Shown here piece after piece: positions 22,801 to 33,816 of a DNA stretch of 64,000 nucleotides. The stretch's first letter is position 1. The number at the start of each line of letters is the position of its first letter. The position numbers were made by a program, and so were the translations under genes. This DNA is from Miscanthus floridulus (lineage: Eukaryota; Streptophyta; Magnoliopsida; Poales; Poaceae). The notes beneath the pieces are model-generated. The model made no database searches. It was not told where the DNA came from and worked only from the letters and a program-made list of their open reading frames with translations. The stretch is taken from contig NC_089589.1 of the NCBI RefSeq assembly GCF_019320115.1, positions 26,698,487 through 26,762,486 on the forward strand. Reading direction: 5' to 3'.

Positions 22801-22914
22801 GTTGAGGAATCCGACAGAAGAGCTGCTGAATCAGCATTTGTTAGTTCCATACACGAACATCCAAGGTTTCCAATTGACATGAATATAAGAAGGGTAGATT
22901 GTGTAGACGAGTAA
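18737..22914 (+). CDS. RGA5-like: RGA5-like CC-NB-LRR immune receptor, two exons (18737-19653, 20904-22914)
   Basis: Splicing AG|GTAATT to CAG|GTATTTT (phase 2, 1250-bp intron) gives 975 residues. They comprise a coiled coil with VRELLYDIEDSID (residues about 75-95), P-loop GPLGVGKTT (about 232-241), RNBS-A, kinase-2 YFIVIDD (307-313), RNBS-B IIVTGE, GLPL CGGLPLAI (about 398), RNBS-D, and VHH in place of MHD (527-529), followed by LRRs. The LRR and C-terminal end (SDRRAAESAF) resemble rice RGA5, an intracellular sensor that binds fungal effectors through a C-terminal HMA domain. This protein stops without one. RNBS-B lacks the usual TTR and the MHD Asp is His; as I recall, His there is common in this clade. 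The usual start in relatives (M-E-A-P) is L-E-A-P here, so the first Met is non-canonical. The frame is otherwise intact. Confidence 0.92.
19858..19950. repeat. CAA/CAG trinucleotide run with a dispersed-repeat tail in the NLR intron
   Basis: An AAC/CAA run with three CAG units (about 19860-19910) is followed by ATAGCCTTTCAGTCCCAAGC and AAGTTGGGGATA, a tail seen widely beside CAA runs in grass genomes. It lies within the intron of the RGA5-like gene. Confidence 0.7.
20065..20169. mobile_element. Short MITE (hAT-like ends) in the NLR intron
   Basis: The inverted termini CCCTGTTCGCTT and AAGCGAATAGGG enclose about 105 bp containing TTATGCTGAAAT motifs, a form familiar from grass introns. A clear 8-bp target duplication was not found, so the superfamily is tentative. 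Confidence 0.65.
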
Positions 22915-24790
22915 AGTCCAGTACGATCGTGTGTGGTTTGGGTTTTTTGTGTTGGCTGCTGCTTGTTTATGTACTGATTTCAGATGTTGGAAATGCTTTG
23001 AAACACTGTTTTGTGGTTTTCATGTATTGTGGACTCATTTGTAGGCCAGCAGTACCGGCGTAGGTCCAGGCGTACCACGGCCAACAGTGGCTGAGTCGGT
23101 CTTAGTTGGTTTGGAAAGGCAATCAGGCGGGAGGAATTTTAGGATCTGAGTCTTGGTTTGTTAGGAAAGCACCTGAACTATAAAGGTGGCTTAGGAATAA
23201 TGTAATTGGCATCGAAGAAGAATACAACCTCCCTGAGCGGGTGGGGTTCCTCTTCGACGGTGGCTGCGCGCGGTTCAGCCGCTGCCGCCGGCGATCTCCC
23301 CACTGCGCCATTGCCACGTTACCCTCTCCGCTCCAATTCCAAGTCCAGCCTACTCCATTCTCCTCTGCGCTCTTCCCGGCGGCAACGCCGTATCATCATG
23401 TGAAGTTAAAACTGGGGATAATACCTTTAACAAAAGAGCTCAATAAATGATCTGCCCTTGACCTTGTCTCCGGGTGACATTATTCAGGTACTTGAACTCT
23501 GAAAGTGACATTTCTATGTTTCAAAACTTGTCTTAGGGTGTCAACAGGTCTTGAACTCGAACAGTTTCAAGTCCCTACACTTTTCAGGAGCAGCCATCTA
23601 GGCCTCTAAACTTGTCACATTGTGTCATTGTTAGGAATTATGGCCTGTTTGATGGTGGCGTAAGATTCTTGCCTGGCCTAGGTAGCAACGTCAGGCGTCC
23701 GATTTCATTTGCCTGGCAGGCAACTGCCTGGGAGGCTGCCATCCAAACAGGCCCTTAGACTTTGCACACCACTCCTGACTTTTCGAGTCTTTCACTTTGA
23801 CTTCATAGGAAGAGATTTCAGATCTTGTAGGTCTTCATCATTAACGATTTTGCAAGTCTTTAACCAAGTTACTTCACCAGTGGAAGTGACCAACGGTACC
23901 AAAGCTCTAAGGAAAAATTTAGAAAGCGTAGTCCTGAGGATGAAGCCCCAAGTCTCAAAAGACATCGAGCGAAGTTCGACTGAATGACAAAAACCCAGAG
24001 GTTAATAGCTATCATCATTTATTTAGGTTAATAGCTATCATCATTCATTCATAAAAAAGGCTACTATACCAGGAACATTGCCATATCTTTGTAAAAAGTT
24101 AGATGTTGAAGAGGGCCATAAATGCCATAGCGAAGTGTATATGTGTGACCTCCATAATATAAATCCAAGGACCCACCAGGTTAATCAACCCAAACCAAGT
24201 GTCATCTTCTTGACCAACTCGGCTTAAGTAAACTAACCCTAGTAGTCCCTAGAGCTGCCTTCTGCACACTCCAGTATCGTGAGTCACAAGATCCAATTGT
24301 GTAATGTATAAATATGACTGCATAACTCAAGATTCAATCATATCAAGAGATTACACAAATCAATGGATGTATATATATGAAATTTTTATTATCAAATTAA
24401 TATGTCTAGTTGTACCACACTAATTTGGGACTCACTAACCTAAATGTGATTTTTGAACCAGATGGCTACCCTACCACGTTTCACCTAAGTTGAGAGTCCT
24501 TATGTTATGATCAAAATTCTAACTAACACGTGCCGTTGCCTATAGGCGTCACCACCATAATCTCGGGTGTCTGTTGCCATTCATCCACTTTGCTAGCTCC
24601 GGCGGGATAACATGGCCATCATAGTCCTTTAAGTACCTAGAAAACAACTTAACAACAGAACTTGTAAGTAAAGGATTGCACTCCGCATGACTTATCCAAA
24701 TAATATACACAGGAGTACGCATTTATGGCTTTAGCAAGGCAAATAAAGTTGAGTTGCATAAATGACATTTCATGCATAAATAAAAAATGC
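22915..24790. other. 3' flank of the RGA5-like gene; noncoding DNA with repeat fragments
   Basis: The 3' UTR follows the stop at 22912-22914. No HMA-like or other integrated domain can be read downstream. A GC-rich patch (23210-23400) has short frames without recognisable domains. At 23460-23640, phrases such as GTCCCTACACTTTTCAGG resemble dispersed grass repeats. From 24000 to 24790 nothing recognisable was found. Confidence 0.5.
23642..23753. mobile_element. Small inverted-terminal-repeat element (MITE-like)
   Basis: GGCCTGTTTGATGGTGGC at the left is mirrored by GCTGCCATCCAAACAGGCC at the right. About 112 bp long with no ORF. The target duplication is unclear. Confidence 0.55.
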
Positions 24791-24794
24791 TATT

Positions 24795-25642
24795 TGGAGT
24801 AATTCTTCGATGTGGTCAGCTGAGAGCTCCATTGCACTTTATTGAGGTAGCCCTAGCTCCCAAGAACTAGTTGGAGCTTGTGGGCTATATATACCGCCAT
24901 GCCCAACATTTGGAGTGGTTAGAGTGTTTGAAGTTGTAGTTGAGTTGAGGCTCATCTCATAGTGATCTAGCCACCATATGTGCTTAACAGAAGATTGCCG
25001 ATTAGCAAAAGCATTAATTTTAGTGCTTAGGCTAGTTAGAGGATGCTTCAGTACTTGCTTTAGGTTTAGGCCTAGAGTTTAGTGAGTTTTGAATACCTCC
25101 TTTCTATTGGTGCATGCACGCCCCAAGAGTTATACATGCCAGGGCTTGTAAGTCTTGTGAGATCCTCCAACTATGTTTGTGGAGTGGTAGATGGTGGTGT
25201 ACAAAGGATGAGAGGTCCTCGGAGTTTTGGCTGAACTTCTCTTAGTGGAGATGGTGGGGAACGGTCCAAGAGAGGCTTAATGGAGACCCACATGCATATG
25301 AGAAAGCCTCGTTAGCTATCCACAGAGTTATGCAACTGGGCACATGGCCCTTGCAAGGGCGTCCTTGCAAGGGGATCGAAAGAGGACTAATGAAAAGCAT
25401 GAGCTTTCCGATACCTTGGTAAAAATATTATCGTGTGAGAATTTGCATTCTCTAACCCTTCATATTCTGCATTTACATTTTTGCGTTCCTTGGTTATGTG
25501 CTTTACCTTCCTAGTCTACCGTGCTAGGTTAGTTGATAGGATTTGAAACCTACGATGCAAAACTGCCGTTTGAGATAACAACACTTGTGTAGGTTTTTAT
25601 AAGTGTTTTTTATGTTTTAAGTGACCTAATTCAACCCCCCCT
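24795..25642 (+). repeat. Degraded LTR fragment, probably copia (Maximus/SIRE-like)
   Basis: The order of phrases (a TATATATACC box near 24886; TTGTGAGATCCTCCAAC; GGTCCTCGGAGTTTTGGCTG; CCTCGTTAGCTATCCACAGA; CCCTTGCAAGGGCGTCCTTG; ending AAGTGACCTAATTCAACCCC) follows what I remember of large grass copia LTRs. No internal region or second LTR is present, so it would be a solo or truncated LTR. Boundaries are approximate. Confidence 0.5.
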
Positions 25643-25670
25643 CCCCCCCCCCCCCCCCCCCCCCCCCCCC
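25635..25670. repeat. Poly-C tract with 28 uninterrupted C
   Basis: Seven C, one T, then 28 C (25643-25670). Copia LTR ends commonly carry a short C run here; this one has expanded or contains sequencing error. Confidence 0.9.
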
Positions 25671-26094
25671 GCCCTTTGTGTCATGTTCCCCTATAGTGTC
25701 TATCGGTGGGTCTCTCAGGTGTAGATTGGCAAGGTCCAGGTGTCGAGAAACTCGTTGGTGATTATCCATTTGTGATTGACGGACCAGGACCAAACAATTT
25801 GTTATTTGTGGGGCACAAGGCGAGCAGTTTAGAATGACTAGCAGATAGTTCGCCTGGAGGGCGAAAAATGTTGTGGTGCGTGGTGGAGAGGCTAGTGGCA
25901 ACAAGCTAGTCATATACCATGGGTGGAGACGATGTTAGAATAAACTATAATGGCATAGGAGCATGATGGCCGATGGGGTTTTCTTGTTCTCTGTGGCATG
26001 GCGACACGTGACGTGAGTTCAGTATCTATGCAGGTTTATATCACTACTACATGATGACCTTGTTGTCCCGGACGGTAACGGCCTTTAATCCTGG

Positions 26095-26220
26095 TTACCG
26101 CGCCGGGACAACGATCCCGGGACTAAAGGTGGAACCTTCAGTCCTGGGTCATCGAGCTGGGACTAAAGAGGGACCTTTAGTCCCGGTTGGTTGGTAACCC
26201 CAACCGGGACTAAAGGTTCC
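26095..26220. repeat. Left subterminal repeats of the CACTA element
   Basis: Direct and inverted copies of the GGGACTAAAGG / CCTTTAGTCCC motif, including a hairpin around TTAGTCCCGGTTGGTTGG. In En/Spm elements such arrays bind the TNPA-type protein. Confidence 0.85.
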
Positions 26221-26484
26221 TTTTTTTCTTTTTTTTTTGTTTAATTTGTTTTCAGTTCAGTTACACATATTTGTTTAATATATAATATGTTTTATGTACA
26301 TATTCTACGGTGCTAATATAAATACACGCACGCATATAATTACATCTAATTCTCATCTCGAGCATGATTATATTCGAATAAAGTATGAAACTATATATAT
26401 TATAGATATATATGTATATATACAACACTTTCATAATCTTGTTCTCAAAAATAACGATATCAATAAACATTTAATTTACATCAT

Positions 26485-29400
26485 TTATTCCTTAGGATCA
26501 AAGTAGAACTCGCCGTTGGGATTTAGCACTTTTTCTAGAAGAAATCCTACTATTGACTCTTGAACTGCTTTCAGATGGTCTTTTTGCATGACCCTTTATT
26601 TCAACCATTCAGTCTTGCATTTGAAATAAAAGGAAAAGTATTAATACATATATATATATATATATTCATTTAAAAATAAATAAAAAATTGATATATACAT
26701 ACTCTGAGGACATCTTCAGGAGTTCTTCTTATGTGCGCAGTGATAAATTCACAAACGTAGTATCCACACAAGTTATTACCTGGTTGCTGCCGCAAACACC
26801 ACTGTACGAGAAGAAGATTATTCTCATCATCTCACACGTAAATTGAAGTATGATATAGTAATTAAACACGTGGAGAAGTATATATAGTACAACTTACTGG
26901 TATTTCAACTACATTAAGTGGTGCCTTACAATCCTTGCGGTGTTGCCGAATAAACTCTTTCCAAACCCTGTGCGACCAATAATGTACGATCGTTAATAAA
27001 TTATGGCAAAGTCCATTCAATAATAGTTATGCGCGAGAGATCAAAATTACCCCTGGATAATGTCTATCATATCTTGGTATAGTGCCCGCTCTTTTCTCAA
27101 CGAGTCCAAGATTACTAACCGACTTGAGTTTAACTCAATGACAATGAGTATCCAGTGAAACCTGCATTGGTTTATACACACACGTACATGCATATAAGTT
27201 GTATTGATATTACATAAAATGTGTAGACTACATTATTATTAACACTTATTCAAAGTTGTACGGGAAAAGTATTATTGTCTTGTCGTGCTGCTTCACGAAG
27301 AACCTCATGATATTCTTCTGTGCTTCAGATACCCACTGCTCCTTGGCAATAATATCGGTTTTGAATACAATATAAGGATCAATGAAGCCAACACTGGTGT
27401 CTTGTATTCTTTGGAGCTCTGACATCTGGAATCTGTATATAAATATAAGTTATATGTGAGGATAATTATATACACGTACGCATGGAAGTGAGTTTATTAA
27501 ATAAAAGTAAGAATCACTTACAAACAAAAGCAGCTAATGATTGATTTGTCCAGAGCGTCCATGTGGTATAGTTGATGCAATTCTTCGAAACTAATATGTA
27601 AGATGTCATCGCCACGGAAGTAGTGATGGTCTCTAAATCTGACAAAGATCCACTCCTCACCCCTGCCACACGTCTGCATGTACCACTTGTTGAGCAAGTA
27701 CATTTGCGTACCCAATTCATTCAGAGCCGCAGGGTTGTACAAATTTTTGCCAAATTTATAAGTCTTCCAGGTATCAACTTCTATGTTCTGGACTGGAGCT
27801 TTGCCCGTCAATTGATCCAAGGTTAAACCAGTAATTTCAAAAAAACATTAAGATCTTGAACCGACACTTCTCCAGAGTTGTCTGGTCGATAGACTTCTAT
27901 GTTGGAACCATATTCATTAGCAACAACAAGATTTTGCATTGGTTGCTTCTGTTGTCCGAGCTGTGGGACATCCTTCCCTGATGCTCTTTTCCTTTTCTTA
28001 TCTGCATCATATGACTTCACGAGGGAGCGGTCATAGTCTGATAGTGACGGAGGCTTATGAAGTTCAAGCATCTTTTTCTTGTGAGCTTCGACCTTCTGCC
28101 TCAGCAGATCTCGTGGTATGTAAAAGTACGGCTTCTCCTTAAGCTTCGCTTGTCTCTGCTTTTCGATATCTATAAAAAATCTTTCACTTTTTTGTCTTCT
28201 TCAGCTGCTATTTGCTCATCAGTCTTTTTAGGAAGTATTTCTTGAGAAATAACTCTTTTTTTTGGGTCTTCTTTGCCGCCGAGACCTTAGACGTCTCTGT
28301 AGTGCGTCGCTGTGGAGGGGGTGGGGGCGGTGTTGGAGACCGGCGTGGAGGCGATGAGGCCGGTGTTGGAGACCGGCGTGGAGGCATTGGAGATCGTTGT
28401 GGAGGCAGTGGGGCCGGTGTAGGAGTTGGAGATCGTTGTCGAGGCGATGGGGCCGGTGTAGGAGTTGGAGATCGCCGTGGGGATGAAGTCGTCTCGCCCC
28501 CCGTGACACTGTGATGAGATGGGGAATGAATGATTGGGCTAGGCTGGGGGGAGACCCTGCTACAGAAACAAGTTGTGAGTCAATTATTTTTGAAGCCAAT
28601 AGAAAATTAATGGAAAATAATATTTCATTCACTTTCATTCGTACCTAGGGTGAGGTAGGGGAAGCGGTGGCGCCCCAGGAATGATGATGAAGCGTTTGCA
28701 CCATTGAATAAATGTCTTCTCTGATTCTCCTAGTGTCTTCTCCCCATCACCGCCTTCAATGTCAAGAGGAACATTGTTGTAACCTTTGAGCACTCTATCG
28801 ACCGAGACGCTAGCATATCCAGGTTGAATAACTGACCCATGGATTCTTGGTGTCTTCGTTCGGTCTATTGGAGATACAACCCCGACAGCCACCATGATTG
28901 ATGCATTATTACCATCTAGAATGTGCAGCTCACATGTTGTTAGAGGCTCGGTAATGTCATCAACAGGGAAGCGCAACCCAGCGTCATCTTGAATAAGTGG
29001 CAGCTTTGTGGAAGCACAACTGCTTTTCATCTGACCAACGGGGCTAATGGTGACTCCCGGCGTTGATTGCGATTGCATTTGACTCATTGCTAGCTGCACT
29101 TGCCTCTTGATCTCCTCCTGCATTCTTGCCTCAAGAGATTTTTCTCGTTCACGTGATTCAAGCAATGCTTGTCGTGACTCATTAACAAATTGCTCCAATA
29201 CACGGATTCGGTCTGCCTCCTCATCCTTCTTTCTCTAGCGGCTTCTGTAGGTATCCTTATCTGCTGGGAATGCTTGTAGCCACGGAACCGCCCCATAGCC
29301 TCTTGTTCGACCACCGTGTTCGGGATTCTCTAGGGCATATGTTAATTCATCCTTCTCTCTGTTGGGCTTGAAAACACCACTATCAGCTTCTTCCCTAGCA

Positions 29401-30410
29401 CGAGCTAGTCTCTGTGTTGCTCTCTCAATTTTTTGGCCAAAAATTAGCTTGCCAGTGTCTGGGTCTAGGCTTCCCCCATGAGCGTAGAACCAATTCTTCG
29501 CGCGTTGAGGACAGTTCTTCTCTATTGTTTCAGGTATGATTCCCTTGGTAGTAATCTCTGCTTCTAGGTTCTACCACTTGGGAATAACACTCCTATAACC
29601 ACCTGATCCCATGCGATGATGGTATTGCTTCTGTTGGGCATTCTGCTGATTCCTTATCACACGTTCCTCACTCTCTTGAGATGTCTTGTATTCTATGAAG
29701 TCATCCCAATGGGACTTCAACTTGATAAACGCCTTAGCATTGAAATCCGACGTATCATTCTTCAAGATAAACTTTTTATACAATATCTTCTTCCAACTCT
29801 GGAACAATGTTGCCATCTTCTTCATTGTCCAATCCCTCACTAGCTCCTTCAAAGCATCATCTGCTTGTAATGTGAAATGTTGAGTGATATCTCTCCAAGC
29901 TAGGTTCTTGTCACGATCAGATACAAAACTAACATTAGGAGTGGATATCTTCTACTTCCATTCACGAGCACTAACTGGGATCATATCCCTTATAATGAAC
30001 CCACATTGATTGACATATGTCTGAGCATGTGGTCCCAATGGTTTGCCGGTGTCGGTGTCGAATTCTGATATTATGAAATGGCCCTCTAATGGCTTTTTTG
30101 GCCCTCGGACTTTCCTACTCTTGCCGGTGGTTGATGTAGATCCAGAGACCGGCTACATGAGTAGAAACACAACGATTAACAAAAAATATACGTACGCATG
30201 CATCTATAAGAGATGATAGATAATCGAATACACCTCGCCAGTATTTTCTTGCGCGACAATTTATTGATCTTCAACCACCGGGATATTCAGGATATCCTCA
30301 TAATCAGCAAAGTACTGACTCGTGTCATCTACATCCGCATTGGTGCCGACGTTGATAATATCCGCCATTATGTCATCATTCAAGTTATCATCCGGAGCAG
30401 CCATTTGCAT
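26485..30410 (-). pseudogene. CACTA second gene: Transposase_24-like protein with Pro-rich linker and C-terminal Ulp1-like (C48) protease
   Basis: The frame starts at ATG 30410 or 30404 (MAAPDDN, acidic). Exon 2 starts at 30152 after TAG|CC and encodes the plant Ptta/En-Spm domain (EGHFIISEFDTDTG, DWTMKKMATLFQSWKK, HRMGSGGYRSVIPKW, KNWFYAHGGSLDPDTGKL, REREKSLEARMQEE). Then comes a repeated Pro-rich linker (RRSPTPTPAPSP, 28310-28490), a Lys-rich segment, and several short exons with the Ulp1 triad: His in HWILIVIELN, Asp in LVILDS (27060-27170), and Gln and Cys in QQPGNNLCGYYVCEF (26730-26800). The end reads FLLEKVLNPNGEF before TAA 26485-26487. Ulp1-type enzymes cleave ubiquitin-like proteins; the substrate here is unknown. 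In-frame stops (Q-stop-IVAQ, WK-stop, KW-stop-NLEAE, RSR-stop-RKK) and a frameshift near 28150 disable it. Confidence 0.8.
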
Positions 30411-31430
30411 CTTCAAGATAACACATAGATAGAATTACTATGGCACATAACATAAGTACATGTGATAACACATATAGAATTACTAAATCCAATTAAATAT
30501 AATAACACATAATATTTCATAAGGATAAACAATAATAAGGTATAGGCTTTGGAATCGAATCAAAAACACTTTCGATCCAAAAACATGGAAATAAGTACAT
30601 GTATATATACACATAGAATGATACAATTTTCTCTCTCTCTCTCAACACATAGAAATAAGTACATATGTATATATCTCTAGATATGCATGTGATAACACAT
30701 AGAATGTCTCTCTAGATACAATTTTCTCTCTCTCTCAACATATGGAAATAAGTACATGTATATATACACATAGAAATAATTAAGTACATATGTATACATA
30801 TAGAATCTCTCTCTAGATATGCATGTGATATACATAGAATTACTAATAAAATATCCAAGTGATATATAGATAGAATTACTAAAATAAAATATGCATGTGA
30901 TATAGAGATAGAATTACTAATAAAATATGCATGTGTCAATTACTAAAACAAAATTAAATCTAACATATATATAGAGAGATAGAATATAATTACTAAATCC
31001 AATTAAATATAATAACACACATATATCTAGATAGAATTAATTACTAAATCTAATTAAACCTAACATATATACATAGATAGAATTACTAAATCAAAATTAA
31101 ATCTAACACATATATAGAGAGAGATAGAATAATAATTACTAAATCCAATTAAATATAATAAACATATATACATAGATAGAATTACTAAATCAAAATTAAA
31201 TCTAATTAACATATATATAAAACTATCTAAAAACTAACTAAAAAACTAACAATAAACTACTAATTAAATTTTAATACATTTTAATCTAACATATATATAA
31301 AAACTATCTAAAAACTATCTAAAAAACTATCTAAATAAACTAGTAATTAAATTTAACATACATTTTAATCTAACATATATATCAAAAACAATCTAAAAAA
31401 ACTAGAAACTTTGTAAAAAAAATACGGCCG
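30411..31430. repeat. AT-rich simple-sequence leader inside the CACTA element
   Basis: Repeated phrases (ACATATATAGAGAGAGATAG, AATTACTAAATCCAATTAAA, CTCTCTCTCTC) form imperfect tandem units. No ORF. It lies between the GC-rich leader and the start codon of the second gene, so it is probably 5' UTR or intron. Confidence 0.7.
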
Positions 31431-31830
31431 AGAGCAGCTAGCTAGCAGGCTAGCTGGGGCGGATGGCGGGCTGGGCAGGGCGTGCCGGCCGGCCACGGGG
31501 CCGAGCTGAGCACCTCGCGCGAGGACGACGTACGGCGGAGACGGCGAGATCGATGGAGGCGGATTGGTGTGGCCGGGCGAGGGACGAAGACGGCGCGGCG
31601 TGGCAGACGAGCTCGACGGCCGCCGGGCGGGGCTCGACGACGAGGCCGGGCGGGAAGCGGTCGGTGACAGAGGGTGGGCTTGGGTGCGGCGGCGGAGACG
31701 GGATGCGGCGGAGAGACGGCGCGCGATGCGGGCTGGGCGGATGGCGTGGCCGGGCAGGGGTAGACGACGACGGCGGTGCGGTAGAGACGAGCTCGACGGC
31801 CGGGCGTGGCAAAGATGAGATCGACGTGTA
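31431..31830 (-). other. GC-rich island upstream of the CACTA second gene
   Basis: Strongly GC- and CpG-rich in an AT-rich element. Several overlapping frames are open on both strands, but none resembles a protein. It lies just downstream of a minus-strand TATA box (31869-31880), so it is probably the 5' transcribed leader. Confidence 0.55.
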
Positions 31831-31867
31831 GATCGAAAAGTAGAAGATGAACAGAACATGAACCGTT

Positions 31868-32119
31868 CGATATATATAGACCGAGACCCTTTAGTCCCGG
31901 CTGATAACACCAGCCGGGACTAAACATCATTTAGTCCTGGCTGGTAAGCCGAACCGGGACAAAAGGTCCAACCCTCTAGTCCCGGCTCGGCTTACCAGCC
32001 GGGACTAAAGGAGCTTTAGTCCCGGTTGGTGTTACCAGCCAGGACTAAAGGTATTTTTGAGCGGGCAATTCCGCCCACCCTTTAGTCCCGGTTCCTAGCC
32101 TGGGCCGGGACTGAAGGCC
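31868..32119 (-). promoter_or_regulatory. Internal promoter module: TATA box plus subterminal-type repeat array
   Basis: On the minus strand, six or more copies of TTTAGTCCCGGCTGGT-like motifs and their inverses (31887-32119) are followed directly by GGTCTATATATATCGAAC (31868-31885), then the GC-rich leader of the second gene. The same order, array then TATA-like box then leader, is seen at the right end of the element, so this looks like a second copy of the terminal promoter placed internally. Confidence 0.6.
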
Positions 32120-32548
32120 TAAAAATTTTGGCAGCCCGCTAGAGTAATTGGAAAGGCCTGGGATTTTGATTTTGTTCTCCTTGTTTAATACTAGGTTAAT
32201 CAATTAATTCTATAGCAACTTCAATACTTTGCAATATTTATTTTAAAAAATACTATTGATTAACTAATTATTTATTGTAAATAGGAAAATTTTGTAACCT
32301 AAAGTTTTTAATTTCTTTTATGAATATAGAATATAAATGTTACTAATACTAAGTATTTTGTTAATGCAAAAATATATTTGTAACTTAAAATTAATAAAAC
32401 TAATATTATTCGATAGGAAATTTATTATCACATTATTGTAACATCAATGTTTTAATTTTTTCTCGGTTTTTGACCAAAATTGACAGGAAATTTTTGTTGA
32501 ACCTATAAAAATAAAGAAAATATAGTATTTTTATTCTACGACTTTTTC

Positions 32549-33727
32549 AAATGAAAAAATGGCCTATATAAGGATTGTAGATCTTGATGAGTTGAACAAA
32601 CTTAATATTCAAAACTTTTCAATTTGAGACAATCTAGGGTTCCGAAAACTAGTTTGTAGGCGTCGAAATTTAAAAATCACAAATTTGAACCATCTAAACT
32701 TTCTCAAATGGAAAGTTGACCAAAACAACAATTGTATATCTTGATGAGCTGAACAAACTTGGTATTCAAAACTTTTCAATTTGAGACAATCTAGGGTTTC
32801 GAAAACTAGTTTGTAGGCGTCGAAATTTAAAAATCACAAATTTGAACCGTCCAAACTTTCTCAAATGGAAAGTTGACCAAACCAACAATTGTAGATCTTG
32901 ATGAGTTTAACAAACTTAGTATTCAAACCTTTTCAATTTGAAGTCATTTAGAGTTCATAATACTAGAGTCAAAGTGTTGTTTTTTCATTTGACCAAATTT
33001 GACTTGGTCAAACTTGCTCAAATGAGACACTAAATGACCTCAGATGAAAAATCTCTGAATACCAAGTTTGATCATCTCAGCAAGATCTACAATTGTTACA
33101 TAGCTCATTTCCCCATTTGAGAAAGTTTTATCAAACACTAGTCACAAATTCTTGAATCTCATATAGACTTTCTAAAACTATGTCACACACTTGTGAAATT
33201 TGAACTACATTTTGTTCAAACTTTCTCAAATGAAAAAATGGCCTATATAAGGATTGTAGATCCTGATGAGCTGAACAAACTTGGTATTCAAAACTTTTCA
33301 ATTTGAGACAATCTAGGGTTCCGAAAACTAGTTTGTAGGCGTCGAAATTTAAAAATCACAAATTTGAACCATCCAAACTTTCTCAAATGGAAAGTTAACC
33401 AAAACAACAATTGTAGATCTTGATGATTTTAACAAACTTGGTATTCAAAACTTTTCAATTTGAAGTCATTTAGAGTTTATAATACTAGAGTCAAAGTGTT
33501 GTTTTTTCATTTGACCAAATTTGACTTGGTCAAACTTGCTCAAATGAGACACTAAATGACCTCAGATGAAAAAACTCTGAATACCAAGTTTGATCATCTC
33601 AGCAAGATCTACAATTTTTACATAGCTCATTTTCTCATTTGAGAAAGTTTTATCAAACAATAGTCATAAATTCTTGAATCTCATATAGACTTTCTGAAAC
33701 TATGTCACACACTTGTGAAATTTGAAA
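32549..33727. repeat. Large tandem repeat in the CACTA intergenic spacer (two blocks with ~150-bp subrepeats)
   Basis: Block 1 (about 32549-33208) and block 2 (about 33227-33727) share the order GGCCTATATAAGGATTGTAG, TTTTCAATTTGAGACAATCT, TTTGTAGGCGTCGAAATTT, ATTTGACCAAATTTGACTTG, ACACACTTGTGAAATTTGAA. Block 1 has an extra ~150-bp subunit. It lies between the 3' end of TNP2 and the internal promoter module. No coding potential. Confidence 0.85.
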
Positions 33728-33816
33728 CATATATTAAACATATTACAATGTGAAGTCATAACATATTACATAATATCCGTCTCTAAAACATAATATATTA
33801 AACATGCATCGTTGTA

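Noticed and set aside
23206..23450. Short GC-rich frames downstream of the RGA5-like gene as a possible integrated domain
   Set aside because: No HMA, WRKY, kinase or other known pattern; one frame lacks an ATG; separated from the NLR stop by ~300 bp without splice support.
28212..28638. Gly/Arg-rich plus frame and His/Leu-rich minus frame near the Pro-rich linker
   Set aside because: Off-frame readings of the RRSPTPTPAPSP-encoding repeat of the CACTA second gene.
31463..31831. Long plus- and minus-strand frames in the GC-rich island of the CACTA element
   Set aside because: Several overlapping frames on both strands with composition-driven Arg/Gly/Pro sequence. Position fits a 5' leader, not a gene.
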